Positions 7,609 through 15,375 of a stretch of DNA of 31,049 nucleotides are shown in pieces (the stretch's first letter is position 1; the number at the start of each line of letters is the position of its first letter). The stretch is from contig JBMOLL010000132.1 in assembly GCA_049325415.1 (NCBI GenBank), positions 1-31,049 of the forward strand, written 5' to 3'. The position numbers were made by a program, and so were the translations under genes. The notes under the pieces were generated by a model that was not told the origin of the DNA, did no database searches, and saw nothing but the letters and a program-made list of their open reading frames with translations. The DNA comes from JBMOLL01 sp049325415. Lineage in GTDB: Bacteria; Bacteroidota; Bacteroidia; Bacteroidales; GCA-2748055.

Positions 7609-8363
7609 GGTTGCAGTTGTTTCTGGTTAAACAGAGGGTGCCTTATAAGACCCAGTTTCTGCATAAAATACTGCAGGGAAACTTTCAGCACACCCATTCC
7701 ATAGATAATGCTTCGCCGGAGATTGATGGAGGAGGCTTCCTCGAAGTACCTGGTCGGACAGGTAACCTCGGCAATTTCATAACCGGCGTAAAAGATCTGG
7801 GCGATCATCTGGTTATCGAAAACAAAATCATCAGAATTTCCTTCAAAGCCGATCTTCCGGAGCACCTCCCCCGAGAAGGCCCTGTAACCTGTATGATATT
7901 CAGATAGTTTCTGGTTCATAAGGATATTCTGGGTAAGTGTAAGCAGCCTGTTGGCGAGATATTTATATCGTGGCATCCCGCCCCTTATGGCACCGCGTCC
8001 AAGAATTCTTGAACCGAAAACGACATGGTAAAGCCCGCTGGCAATGATCTCCGACATGGGCCTGATGAGTTTCGGCGTATACTGATAATCGGGATGAAGC
8101 ATGATCACAATATCGGAGTTCAGTTCCAGGGCCCGGTTGTAGCAGCTTTTCTGATTTCCGCCGTAGCCCTTGTTCGAATCGTGACGGACAATCTCGCTGA
8201 TGCCCAGTCTGGCGGCGACCTCCAGGGTATTATCCGAACTGTGGTCATCGACAAGGATCACATGATCTACAATATCGAAAGGAATCTCATTATAGGTCAT
8301 TTCAAGGGTTCTGGATGCATTGTAGGCAGGCAGGACCACCGTAACTATTCTGTCGTTAATCAT
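7605..8363 (-). CDS. GT2 glycosyltransferase, dolichyl/polyprenyl-phosphate sugar synthase-like
   Basis: The 252-residue GT-A enzyme has VVLPAYNASRTL (about 9-20), VILVDDHSSDNTLEV (about 35-49), HDSNKGYGGNQKSC (about 60-73) and HPDYQYTP (about 89-96) in place of the more usual DADxQ metal site. It has no predicted membrane anchor, unlike ArnC/GtrB. The closest general type is the DPM1/DPG-synthase-like group, which transfers a sugar from a nucleotide to polyprenyl phosphate. The gene overlaps the ArnT-like gene by 8 bp and the GHMP kinase by 4 bp. In this context it most likely loads undecaprenyl phosphate with the sugar that the ArnT-like enzyme uses (inference). Direct use of another lipid acceptor cannot be excluded. 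Confidence 0.88.
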   Translation of the reverse strand: MINDRIVTVVLPAYNASRTLEMTYNEIPFDIVDHVILVDDHSSDNTLEVAARLGISEIVRHDSNKGYGGNQKSCYNRALELNSDIVIMLHPDYQYTPKLIRPMSEIIASGLYHVVFGSRILGRGAIRGGMPRYKYLANRLLTLTQNILMNQKLSEYHTGYRAFSGEVLRKIGFEGNSDDFVFDNQMIAQIFYAGYEIAEVTCPTRYFEEASSINLRRSIIYGMGVLKVSLQYFMQKLGLIRHPLFNQKQLQP

Positions 8364-10017
8364 TTTCTCCTTCCTTATCTAAACGGGTGAACACAAAACC
8401 ATTCTTTTCATAGAGAACGGTCAGCAAGGGATACTTTTGCAGGTATTCGTCTTTCAGATGGGCCTTAATGACGAAAAACGCTTCTTTATCGCGTTCCTGG
8501 CTCATCAGCCATTCCAGATCATCGGCTTCGGGGCGTACCGGCTGTTTTTCAAAATAAAATAACTGGGCATAACTCTTAAAGCCAAGGGTATTTACATAGA
8601 CGTCCTGTCCCTTCAGTTCCTTATAGAATTCGATCACGGCGCCCTGTCCGTATTGTTCCACCCTGGGAGCAATGAGTGAAATTGTTGAAAAAACAAATAC
8701 GAGGCTCACCACATGAAGCAGGACCATTCCCCTCACGTCTCTCCGGATCACAAGCAACAAACTGACTATGGTTCCCAGAAGAAGGAAGATCCCTGGCAGG
8801 ATCTCGTATCCGGTCCACTTAACATCAGCAAGGAGCGCCTGCTGACGGAAAAGGTTCAGGTATTTTCCATAATGGGAGATGACCCAATCGGGATTGCGCA
8901 CAAGAAGTGGACCGGCAATGGTCAGGGTTGCATAGATCAATGCGATGAAAAAGATAATCCCGATCTGCCAGTTCCTTAGCTCTATTTTCCGGTCGATCCA
9001 TTTATCCCAGACCCATGCGGCCAGAAAGGTCATGGGAAAATAGGTCAGCAGACTGTAATGGATGATCTTGGTCTTTACGACCGAGAAAAGGAGCAGTACC
9101 ACCCAGAACATGATGTACATCCAGCGCTTGAAGCTTTTCTGCGTCTCGTTACTTTCCGCTTTTCTGGTAAAACTGGTGAGAAAAAGAATGGAAGCCGGAA
9201 AAACCCCGAGCAGTACAATAACAAAATGATACATAAAGAAGCCGGCATGCCCCGAATCGGAGGTAGTGAGCAACCTGATCTGGTAACGGATAAAATCGAG
9301 CACCACATCCTGATGCCCTGTTGCCAGTTGAAGGATAAACCAGGATCCTCCAGTAAGGGTAAGAACCAGGGTAAACAGAAGAACGTCGGTAAGGGAGGTT
9401 CTGATCCTGAATTTCCTGAATACAAGAAAAACGATGAAGCTGATCAGGAAAACCAGGAAGGCTACGGGTCCTTTTGTGAGCACTGCCAGTCCAAGGAAAA
9501 AGGCGGATCCGGTCAGATGAAGTATCCTTCTGCTGCCCTTCTCCCCCTCCAGGTAAAACACAAAGAAAGTCACCCCTGAAAAGATAAGGAGGTTAAACCA
9601 GGGATCAATGATGCCCGATTTGAAATAAAAGAACGGAAGAATGGCTGCTGCATAGGAGAGCACCCAGATCATGCCGAAACGCGGGGTGTAGATCTTTTTA
9701 CCGATGGCATACAGCGCCAGGAGGGTAAGTATCCCACAGAGCGCATTGGGAAAGCGTGCTGCAAACTCATTGACCCCGAACACCTTCATGGATAGTACCT
9801 GCATCCAGATGAAGAGCGGGGGTTTTTCCCAGAAAGGCTGGTAGTTGATTCTCACATTCAGGTAGTCGCCGGTTACGATCATTTCACGTGCACTTTCAGC
9901 GAAATTTATCTCATCCCAGTCGAAGAGGTGAACTGAACCCAAAAAGGGCAGGAAGAGCAGCAGCCCGAAAAGGATAATGGCTGATACGGCCAGCCAGTTT
10001 CGTTCCAGTATTTTCAT
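8356..10017 (-). CDS. ArnT/GT83-like polyprenyl-phosphate-dependent glycosyltransferase
   Basis: The 553-residue integral membrane protein has about 12 hydrophobic segments and a C-terminal soluble domain (about 450-553). The first loop contains LFDWDEINFAESAREM (about 31-46), with the acidic D-x-D/E residues typical of the PMT/ArnT catalytic loop, followed by YQPFWEKPPLFIWM (about 59-72), a signature of GT83/PMT_2 proteins. Such enzymes use undecaprenyl-phosphate sugars at the periplasmic face to modify lipid A or other envelope molecules. The start ATG sits in an ATGA overlap with the PAP2 stop, and the end overlaps the GT2 gene. Being sandwiched between a PAP2 phosphatase and a polyprenyl-sugar synthase supports an envelope-decoration role. 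The sugar and acceptor are unknown. The name ArnT itself would overclaim, because the Ara4N pathway genes are not here. Confidence 0.88.
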   Translation of the reverse strand: MKILERNWLAVSAIILFGLLLFLPFLGSVHLFDWDEINFAESAREMIVTGDYLNVRINYQPFWEKPPLFIWMQVLSMKVFGVNEFAARFPNALCGILTLLALYAIGKKIYTPRFGMIWVLSYAAAILPFFYFKSGIIDPWFNLLIFSGVTFFVFYLEGEKGSRRILHLTGSAFFLGLAVLTKGPVAFLVFLISFIVFLVFRKFRIRTSLTDVLLFTLVLTLTGGSWFILQLATGHQDVVLDFIRYQIRLLTTSDSGHAGFFMYHFVIVLLGVFPASILFLTSFTRKAESNETQKSFKRWMYIMFWVVLLLFSVVKTKIIHYSLLTYFPMTFLAAWVWDKWIDRKIELRNWQIGIIFFIALIYATLTIAGPLLVRNPDWVISHYGKYLNLFRQQALLADVKWTGYEILPGIFLLLGTIVSLLLVIRRDVRGMVLLHVVSLVFVFSTISLIAPRVEQYGQGAVIEFYKELKGQDVYVNTLGFKSYAQLFYFEKQPVRPEADDLEWLMSQERDKEAFFVIKAHLKDEYLQKYPLLTVLYEKNGFVFTRLDKEGEND

Positions 10018-10718
10018 TTTGTTTCAGGGGTTTGTCCGGAAAAATTTCCAGGTCTGCGCCGGTCTTTCAACCAGCCAGCCACAGAATTGTCAATGCAGCC
10101 TGTCGTTACCTTTTGGGCCAGGATCCAGGCCAGCACAGCCGACAGCCATCCCCAGACCGCTCCTGCTGCCACATCCAGCATAAAGTGCTGAGAAAGCCAG
10201 ATCCTGGACAGTCCGACACCGGCGGCCAGCAGCAGGAAGGCATAACGCAGCCAGACCGACTGAACCAGCAGGGCCATCGTAAGAAAAACCGCAAAAGCTG
10301 TAGCTGTATGACCTGAAGGAAAGCTGTGCCATTCGTGAATCTTTACCCCGGGTACAAGATCGAGATCCCAGGGAATCTGATGCTCCCGGAAGTAGCTGAC
10401 CGGTCGTGGGGCATCGGGCCAGATAAACCTTTTCATCAACTGGGCACCCAAACCGGAAAAGGCATAGGCCAGCAGGAGCATTAGGCCCTTCCTGAGGCTA
10501 AAGAATACTGCGGCGATAAGCACAGGTAATAGCATCACCCCACCATCGCCCAGCAGCGTCCAGTAGCGGAAAAGCTGGCCTGAGAAAGGCGTATTCAGGC
10601 GATTTACCGCTATCTGAATACCGGTCCCGGGGACCAGCAGGGAAAAAACCAGGGCTCCGGCTGTAATCAGCAGGGATACAAGTAATATCTGTTTTTGGCC
10701 TGCAGGCAATTTAAGCAT
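10014..10718 (-). CDS. PAP2-family membrane lipid phosphatase
   Basis: The 234-residue protein has about six membrane segments and all three PAP2 motifs: KRFIWPDAPRP (96-106, K-x8-RP, two residues longer than the classic K-x6-RP), FPSGHTA (133-139) and SRIWLSQHFMLD (171-182, SR-x5-H-x3-D). Catalytic His137 and His178 and Asp182 are present. Members remove phosphate from undecaprenyl pyrophosphate, phosphatidylglycerophosphate or lipid A (LpxE/LpxF). It is the first gene of the five-gene operon and overlaps the ArnT-like gene by 4 bp. The neighbours favour lipid A dephosphorylation or carrier-lipid recycling linked to glycosylation. The sequence alone does not separate these. The ATG at 10718 follows a short leader. 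Confidence 0.88.
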   Translation of the reverse strand: MLKLPAGQKQILLVSLLITAGALVFSLLVPGTGIQIAVNRLNTPFSGQLFRYWTLLGDGGVMLLPVLIAAVFFSLRKGLMLLLAYAFSGLGAQLMKRFIWPDAPRPVSYFREHQIPWDLDLVPGVKIHEWHSFPSGHTATAFAVFLTMALLVQSVWLRYAFLLLAAGVGLSRIWLSQHFMLDVAAGAVWGWLSAVLAWILAQKVTTGCIDNSVAGWLKDRRRPGNFSGQTPETK

Positions 10719-10735
10719 ACGATAGGCTTAGCTCA

Positions 10736-10743
10736 CAAAGGTA
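10736..10743 (-). promoter_or_regulatory. candidate -7 element of the five-gene operon
   Basis: The minus strand reads TACCTTTG, an exact TAnnTTTG match, ending 18 bp before the PAP2 ATG (10718). No good -33 TTTG is found at the expected distance. The transcript leader would be only about 11-13 nt. Confidence 0.35.
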
Positions 10744-10806
10744 CTAATTTCGTGATATGGCAGGGCCTGCCGGTGTCCGGAGCAGTGGGATTTTCTGCGA
10801 TAGCAT

Positions 10807-13692
10807 TCATTCAGTCTCATATCCAGTAGTTTCCCCTTTTCTGACCGCAGGAATCCCCTGGCTCATCCACTCCGGCTCAGGTGAGCCCTTCAGATAATGG
10901 TCGAAAAACTGCATCATTCTGATACTCAGATCAACGCGGTTTGGCCATTTGGTCAGGTTATGCTCTTCCCCGTTGTAGACCAACATCCACACAGGTTTAT
11001 CCAGTCGTCGGAGGGCCGTGAAGAACTCGATGCCCTGATACCATGGCACAGCTCCGTCGTCGTCGTTGTGCATGACCAATAAGGGAGTTTCGACCTGTGG
11101 TGCAAAAAACAGGGGCGAGTTTTCCAGGTAAAGGTCCTGGTGTTCCCAGAGGGTCCCTCCTATCCTGCTTTGCGAATGTTCGTACTGGAACATCCGGCTC
11201 AGGCCGGTACCCCATCTGATCCCGCCATAGGCACTGGTCATATTACTCACCGGAGCACCGGCCATTGCCGCGGCAAAAAGGTTGGTGCGGGTAACCAGGT
11301 AGGCTGTCTGGTATCCTCCCCAGCTCTGGCCCTGTAAACCCATTCTTTTGGAGTCGATAAAGGGAAACTGCCGGGTCATGGCCTCTGTCCCGCTCACCAC
11401 TGCATCGTAGGCGCTCTGGCCCGGATAACCATCGCGGTAGACGATGTCGGGAACAAATACGACATAGCCGTTGGAAACACACCAGGAAAAACTGATGGTA
11501 CTCCGGCTTGGCGAGGGCATACTGTAACGATAGAGATTTTCGGAATTACGTTCATAATAGTATACCAGCATCGGATAGCTGCCTTCGGGATCAAGGTTTT
11601 CAGGTGTGTAAAGCAGCCCCTTCAGGGTGTCGCCCGCATAGGATACCCATTCCACAAGCCTTGCATCACCCCAGAGATAATCCCTTTGCTGAGGATTGGC
11701 ATCCGAGATCTTTTCCGCTTTGCCAAAGCGCATACCCGAAGACCACAGATCCGGGCAATGGCTGAAGTCCTGCTTCTGCCAGATAAAGCGGTCGCAGTCT
11801 TTTGCCCTGGCCAGCTGGCTGTAACGCCACGGACCCTGGATCAGTGCCGTTGGTGCGGATTTTGATCCCGGCGCGATTACGGCAAATCCCGAGCTCATAT
11901 CGTCTGTGTTAAAGCCTGACAGATACACCGGTTTATCCAGATCTATGTACCAGCTGTCCCTTTCAACCGCCTCATATCTGTACCTGATCCTGTTCTTTCG
12001 TCCGTCGCCCGAGGTAAAGCAGACGGGTTTTTCTTTGCCGGAAGGATCAATTTTCCAGATATCGTAGCGATCGCAGATGAGCACATAACGGTCGTCTTTC
12101 GTCCATCCGGCCAGTCCGTAGGAACCCGGAACCGAAGGAACATCATTATCCTCATCGTAAAAGGGCAGGCCTATTGCCCCGGTCAGATTCCTTGTTATGC
12201 CGTCGGCAATGGAATAGGCATACCAGGCCGAGTCAAAATTCTGGTACCAGAGTACATATTTGCCAAAGGCTGAAAGCGTCGGTTCATCGGGCAATTTTTC
12301 AGCAATCAATTGTCTCTTGCCGCTTTCCACGTCAATAAGCCAGGCGTCCTCGTAGCGGAATCCTTCCCAGTTCATCAGCCGCTCATATTTTGTATCATCC
12401 AGGCCAAGCAGGATTTTTCCATTGTTCCTGTGCAGAAGCCTGATCCGGCTCACCGTGCTGTCGGCCAGCTGAACAGCGGACCTTTCGCCAGGCCGGATCA
12501 CCGCCAGCCAGGTCTGTTTTTTATCCTTAGCAAGGTTTTTCAATTGCTCCGGCTGCAGCAGGGAATCTTTCCAATTCCAGACATCCACGGAGTATTTCTC
12601 TTCCTTCAGAATGGTATCCTCCGGCTGTACAGGTAAAACGGGAGCAGCGCCAAAATAGAGCAACGATCCGTCTTCCGAGAAAAACAATGATCCGTTCTTT
12701 GAAAGCCCCCAACCGGTTTTCAGTCCAACACCGGCAGAATCGAGAAGAACCCCGGCTGAGGCAATGCCCGGTGTCCAGTAAAACAGGTTCAGACCGGAGA
12801 CCCTGGCGGAATCGGAAGTCACAGAGTATGCCAATTCGGTACCTTTATCATTTACTGCCAGTTGCGAAGGGATACCTGCACCTTCTCCCGCAATTACCAG
12901 GTTCTGCTCCGCCCCCAGCCAGGCACAGGCCAGGAAGCCGGGCAGGGTATCCTGTTTCAACTGAATAAAAGCGGTCATATTTCCATTGCGTGACATGCTG
13001 TAGGATAGCACATTCTCATAGACCTGGGAAGTATTGCGAGCCGGATCAATGATAAAAAGGTCTCCGGGCTTGTACTTTTTAGCCAGTGACTCAGTCTTCT
13101 TTTTTACTTTCTCTTCCAGTTGAACAGTTGATTCACCTATAGCTTCAGGGTTTTCCTGGGCTGCACCAGTCGCAACTGAACCTTCAGCAGGTTCGGTCTC
13201 TTCCTCTTCTTTACTGTCCTTTGCCGGAGGCAGGTATTTTTTTCTGAAAGCAACCACAGGATGATCCTCCATGGCAACCTGGAAAGACTCCACATTTGCA
13301 AAGTACTGCCTGTTGAAATTACCGAGTGTTAAGATTATAAGTGAATCGGAAGGCAGTTCATCCTTCTTTTTCTTTGCCCTTTTCATCTGCAGAACTTTCT
13401 TCTCTTCAGGCTTGATCTTTGCTACCAGGTATTCGTCACCGGGAAGAAAAACGGCATCGTAACCGCGGAATACCGTATCACTTTTACCGCTGGTCATATT
13501 CACGATAATCAGGTATCCATCGCCCTTCAGCGGATTTATCTCATAGCTCACAAACTTTCCGTTGTCGGTAATCCGGGGATTTCCGACCGAATTCCAGAGC
13601 TCATATACCGAATGGTCCAGGGGGATTTTCTCCTGGGCAGACAATCCTGACATCCACAACAGGAACAAAAACAAGAACGCAAAAAATTTCAT
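10807..13692 (-). CDS. secreted S9-family (prolyl oligopeptidase-like) serine peptidase
   Basis: The 961-residue protein begins MKFFAFLFLFLLWMSGLSAQ, a clear signal peptide cleaved near SAQ-E. An N-terminal beta-propeller-like region (about 25-650) is followed by an alpha/beta hydrolase domain (about 670-940). The catalytic triad is readable: Ser790 in GLQGQSWGGY, Asp879 in HNDDDGAVPW and His911 in NGEEHNL. The family cleaves peptides, often after proline or as di-/tripeptidyl peptidases, in the periplasm. An unusual charged low-complexity stretch (about 157-205: KEEEETEPAE, then EKVKKKTESLAKK) interrupts the first propeller blades. The gene is monocistronic, 88 bp downstream of the start of the pap2 operon, and divergent from galK. 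There is no type IX sorting domain. The upstream region is rich in inverted repeats (see 13740-13854). Confidence 0.92.
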   Translation of the reverse strand: MKFFAFLFLFLLWMSGLSAQEKIPLDHSVYELWNSVGNPRITDNGKFVSYEINPLKGDGYLIIVNMTSGKSDTVFRGYDAVFLPGDEYLVAKIKPEEKKVLQMKRAKKKKDELPSDSLIILTLGNFNRQYFANVESFQVAMEDHPVVAFRKKYLPPAKDSKEEEETEPAEGSVATGAAQENPEAIGESTVQLEEKVKKKTESLAKKYKPGDLFIIDPARNTSQVYENVLSYSMSRNGNMTAFIQLKQDTLPGFLACAWLGAEQNLVIAGEGAGIPSQLAVNDKGTELAYSVTSDSARVSGLNLFYWTPGIASAGVLLDSAGVGLKTGWGLSKNGSLFFSEDGSLLYFGAAPVLPVQPEDTILKEEKYSVDVWNWKDSLLQPEQLKNLAKDKKQTWLAVIRPGERSAVQLADSTVSRIRLLHRNNGKILLGLDDTKYERLMNWEGFRYEDAWLIDVESGKRQLIAEKLPDEPTLSAFGKYVLWYQNFDSAWYAYSIADGITRNLTGAIGLPFYDEDNDVPSVPGSYGLAGWTKDDRYVLICDRYDIWKIDPSGKEKPVCFTSGDGRKNRIRYRYEAVERDSWYIDLDKPVYLSGFNTDDMSSGFAVIAPGSKSAPTALIQGPWRYSQLARAKDCDRFIWQKQDFSHCPDLWSSGMRFGKAEKISDANPQQRDYLWGDARLVEWVSYAGDTLKGLLYTPENLDPEGSYPMLVYYYERNSENLYRYSMPSPSRSTISFSWCVSNGYVVFVPDIVYRDGYPGQSAYDAVVSGTEAMTRQFPFIDSKRMGLQGQSWGGYQTAYLVTRTNLFAAAMAGAPVSNMTSAYGGIRWGTGLSRMFQYEHSQSRIGGTLWEHQDLYLENSPLFFAPQVETPLLVMHNDDDGAVPWYQGIEFFTALRRLDKPVWMLVYNGEEHNLTKWPNRVDLSIRMMQFFDHYLKGSPEPEWMSQGIPAVRKGETTGYETE

Positions 13693-13724
13693 AACTACTC
13701 ATTTTAGCGGGAACCCGGTCCCGG

Positions 13725-13778
13725 TTATTTTTTACTTTGAAGGTCTGAAAATTCAAAACCTAGAACAGACCTTTTCAT
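13725..13778 (-). CDS. possible 17-residue leader peptide ORF
   Basis: ATG at 13778 to TAA at 13725 encodes MKRSVLGFEFSDLQSKK, ending 32 bp before the S9 peptidase start. AAGGAGG lies only 3 nt before its ATG, a strong Shine-Dalgarno-like sequence in a genome whose genes otherwise lack one. Its start region is inside several alternative stems. A 17-codon ORF is easily due to chance, so this is tentative. Confidence 0.2.
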   Translation of the reverse strand: MKRSVLGFEFSDLQSKK

Positions 13779-13817
13779 GTGCCTCCTTCGCGAACAAAGG
13801 TCTGCGAGCTTGGAGGC
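13740..13817 (-). promoter_or_regulatory. candidate structured leader RNA with competing stems and possible pseudoknot
   Basis: Read on the minus strand, five segments can pair in conflicting ways. GCCTCC (13817-13812) pairs with GGAGGC (13786-13781). CAGACCTTT (13804-13796) pairs with AAAGGTCTG (13774-13766). These two helices interleave, as in an H-type pseudoknot. The segment at 13773-13766 can instead pair with CAGACCTT at 13747-13740. A third option is CCTTTG-TTCG-CGAAGG (13800-13785), a 6-bp stem with a UUCG tetraloop. The strand is assigned only because the S9 gene lies downstream. No known riboswitch class is recognised. Confidence 0.35.
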
Positions 13818-13824
13818 TGTGAAA

Positions 13825-13854
13825 CTGTTCCGGGTAATCCCGGACAGGATTACC
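13825..13854. other. two mutually exclusive overlapping hairpins
   Basis: TCCGGG (13829-13834) and CCCGGA (13839-13844) form a stem around TAAT, extended by CTG/CAG (13825-13827, 13845-13847) past one bulged T. GGTAATCC (13833-13840) and GGATTACC (13847-13854) form an exact 8-bp stem that excludes the first. Neither has a T tail, so a plain terminator is unlikely on either strand. Confidence 0.45.
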
Positions 13855-14053
13855 AAAATTAGCCCATTTCCTGAAGAAAAAAACCCGTTCCTTCATTTAA
13901 GGGGATATTGAAGGAAAATTGTCTGTTCATATAACAAAGACGAACATATGGATCATTCGGGGATACATCCCGCCATACATAAGGATTTCAGACTATTAGA
14001 CAAGTTTTCGTAAGAACGTTTAACGCTTCTTCTTCTGAATAGACGATCCGTTG

Positions 14054-14084
14054 ATTGAAAGCCGTGGAATTTTTTCTAATTTTA
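14054..14084 (+). promoter_or_regulatory. candidate galK promoter
   Basis: ATTG at 14054-14057, a 19-bp spacer and TAATTTTA at 14077-14084 fit the Bacteroidota promoter layout with one mismatch in each box. Transcription would begin near 14091, 27 bp before the galK ATG. The same ATTG-N19-TAAnTTTA arrangement appears upstream of galM. Confidence 0.4.
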
Positions 14085-14117
14085 ACAGGACCAAAGCAAT
14101 AATTTAACACCTAACTA

Positions 14118-15281
14118 ATGAAAGCTCAACATCTTAACGCTGAATTCGAAAAGTACTACGGTAAAGCGGAGGAGGCAACAGTCCTCTTTTTTTCACCGGG
14201 CAGGGTAAATCTCATTGGAGAACATACCGATTATAACGGTGGCTATGTATTCCCCTGTGCACTTACCTTCGGTACTTACCTGGCGCTGCGGCCGAATGGC
14301 AGCAACAAAGTAAGGTTTGCCACGACCAATTTCGACGGCAGGGCTGAAGTGGATCTCACCGAACCGTTTGTACCTCTCGGAAAGTCGTGGACGAATTACC
14401 CCGTGGGTGTTCTGAATGAGCTCAGAAAGATGTCGCATGAAATCAAGGGAGTGGACCTGTTGTATTCGGGAGATATTCCCAACGGTGCGGGACTTTCCTC
14501 ATCGGCTTCGATCGAACTGGTTACCGCCTTTGCCATGAACGACATCTTTGGTTTCGGGATTTCACGACTCGACCTGGTAAAATTGGGGCAGCGTGCCGAG
14601 AACCTGTTTGTCGGGGTCAACTGCGGTATCATGGACCAGTTTGCAGTGGGCATGGGTGTCGCCGACAGGGCCATCTTCCTGAACTGCGATACACTCGATT
14701 ATGAGCTGGTACCGGTCAGACTGGAGGGAATGAAGATCATTGTTGCCAATACGAACAAACGCAGGGGTCTTGCCGACTCGAAATACAACGAGCGAAGGGG
14801 GCAGTGCGAGCTGGCTGTTGAACAACTCCGGAAGGGTAAGGCCATCAGGCATCTGAGCGATATGAACCTGGCTGAATTTAACCAGTACGCGGGACTCATA
14901 ACCGATGAGGTCGTGCGGAAACGGGCAAAACATGTCATTAGCGAGAACCATCGTACCCTGGAAGCGGTTAAGGCGCTGAATGCCGGTGATATCGCTGCTT
15001 TTGGAAAGCTGATGAATGCCTCCCACGATTCCCTCCGGGATGATTATGAAGTAACCGGAACCGAACTCGACACCCTGGTCGAAGAAGCCCGAAAGGTAAA
15101 GGGTACCTTAGGTTCGCGCATGACCGGTGCAGGTTTCGGAGGTTGTACGGTAAGTATTGTTGAAGAGAAGGCAGTGGATGAGTTCATCAGGACCGTTGGC
15201 CTGAATTACGAAAAACGGACAGGGCTTAAAGCTGATTTTTACATTGCAGATATCGGGGACGGAGCCAAACGTCTCAGCTAA
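14118..15281 (+). CDS. galK: galactokinase
   Basis: The 387-residue protein matches galactokinase in length and signatures: GRVNLIGEHTDYNGG (28-42, galactose-binding signature), IPNGAGLSSSAS (120-131, GHMP ATP loop), GIMDQF (170-175, catalytic Asp173) and GSRMTGAGFGGC (332-343). It phosphorylates alpha-D-galactose at O1 with ATP in the cytosol, the first committed Leloir step. The mutarotase galM is encoded 13 kb away in the same window. galT and galE are not in the window. The gene is preceded by a candidate promoter (14054-14084) and followed by a hairpin at 15296-15317, so it is probably monocistronic. Confidence 0.96.
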   Translation: MKAQHLNAEFEKYYGKAEEATVLFFSPGRVNLIGEHTDYNGGYVFPCALTFGTYLALRPNGSNKVRFATTNFDGRAEVDLTEPFVPLGKSWTNYPVGVLNELRKMSHEIKGVDLLYSGDIPNGAGLSSSASIELVTAFAMNDIFGFGISRLDLVKLGQRAENLFVGVNCGIMDQFAVGMGVADRAIFLNCDTLDYELVPVRLEGMKIIVANTNKRRGLADSKYNERRGQCELAVEQLRKGKAIRHLSDMNLAEFNQYAGLITDEVVRKRAKHVISENHRTLEAVKALNAGDIAAFGKLMNASHDSLRDDYEVTGTELDTLVEEARKVKGTLGSRMTGAGFGGCTVSIVEEKAVDEFIRTVGLNYEKRTGLKADFYIADIGDGAKRLS

Positions 15282-15295
15282 AAAATATCTTCCTG

Positions 15296-15317
15296 ATTTT
15301 CGGATTCTTCCGAAAAT
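15296..15317 (+). terminator. hairpin after galK, weak terminator
   Basis: ATTTTCGGA (15296-15304) and TCCGAAAAT (15309-15317) form an exact 9-bp stem with loop TTCT, 15 bp past the galK stop. Only a loose T content follows (AGTTTAAATT), so termination may be partial with read-through to the PPK2 gene. Confidence 0.5.
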
Positions 15318-15375
15318 AGTTTAAATTGGGTGATCAAACACGGTTGGAGTGCTTCGGTCACCTAATTTTTTTGTC

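Larger units (their letters stand above)
13693..14117. other. 425-bp divergent intergenic region (S9 peptidase / galK)
   Basis: No protein gene longer than a 17-codon ORF is supported here. The left half (13740-13854) is packed with overlapping inverted repeats; the right half (about 13860-14050) is AT-rich and shows nothing I recognise; the last 65 bp hold the candidate galK promoter. Base composition is lower in GC than the flanking genes. Confidence 0.7.

Noticed and set aside
8356..10017. True ArnT (Ara4N transferase) for polymyxin resistance
   Set aside because: None of the Ara4N synthesis genes (arnA, arnB, arnC, arnD) accompany it; only the fold and the loop motif are supported.
10791..10799. 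TTTTCTGCG near the pap2 operon promoter, resembling half of the 685-700 palindrome
   Set aside because: Only one half-site, no inverted partner; a 9-bp match in 31 kb is plausible by chance.
13693..14117. Small tRNA, insertion element or CRISPR array in the repeat-rich gap
   Set aside because: No cloverleaf, no transposase remnant, no regularly spaced direct repeats; the repeats are inverted and of unequal spacing.
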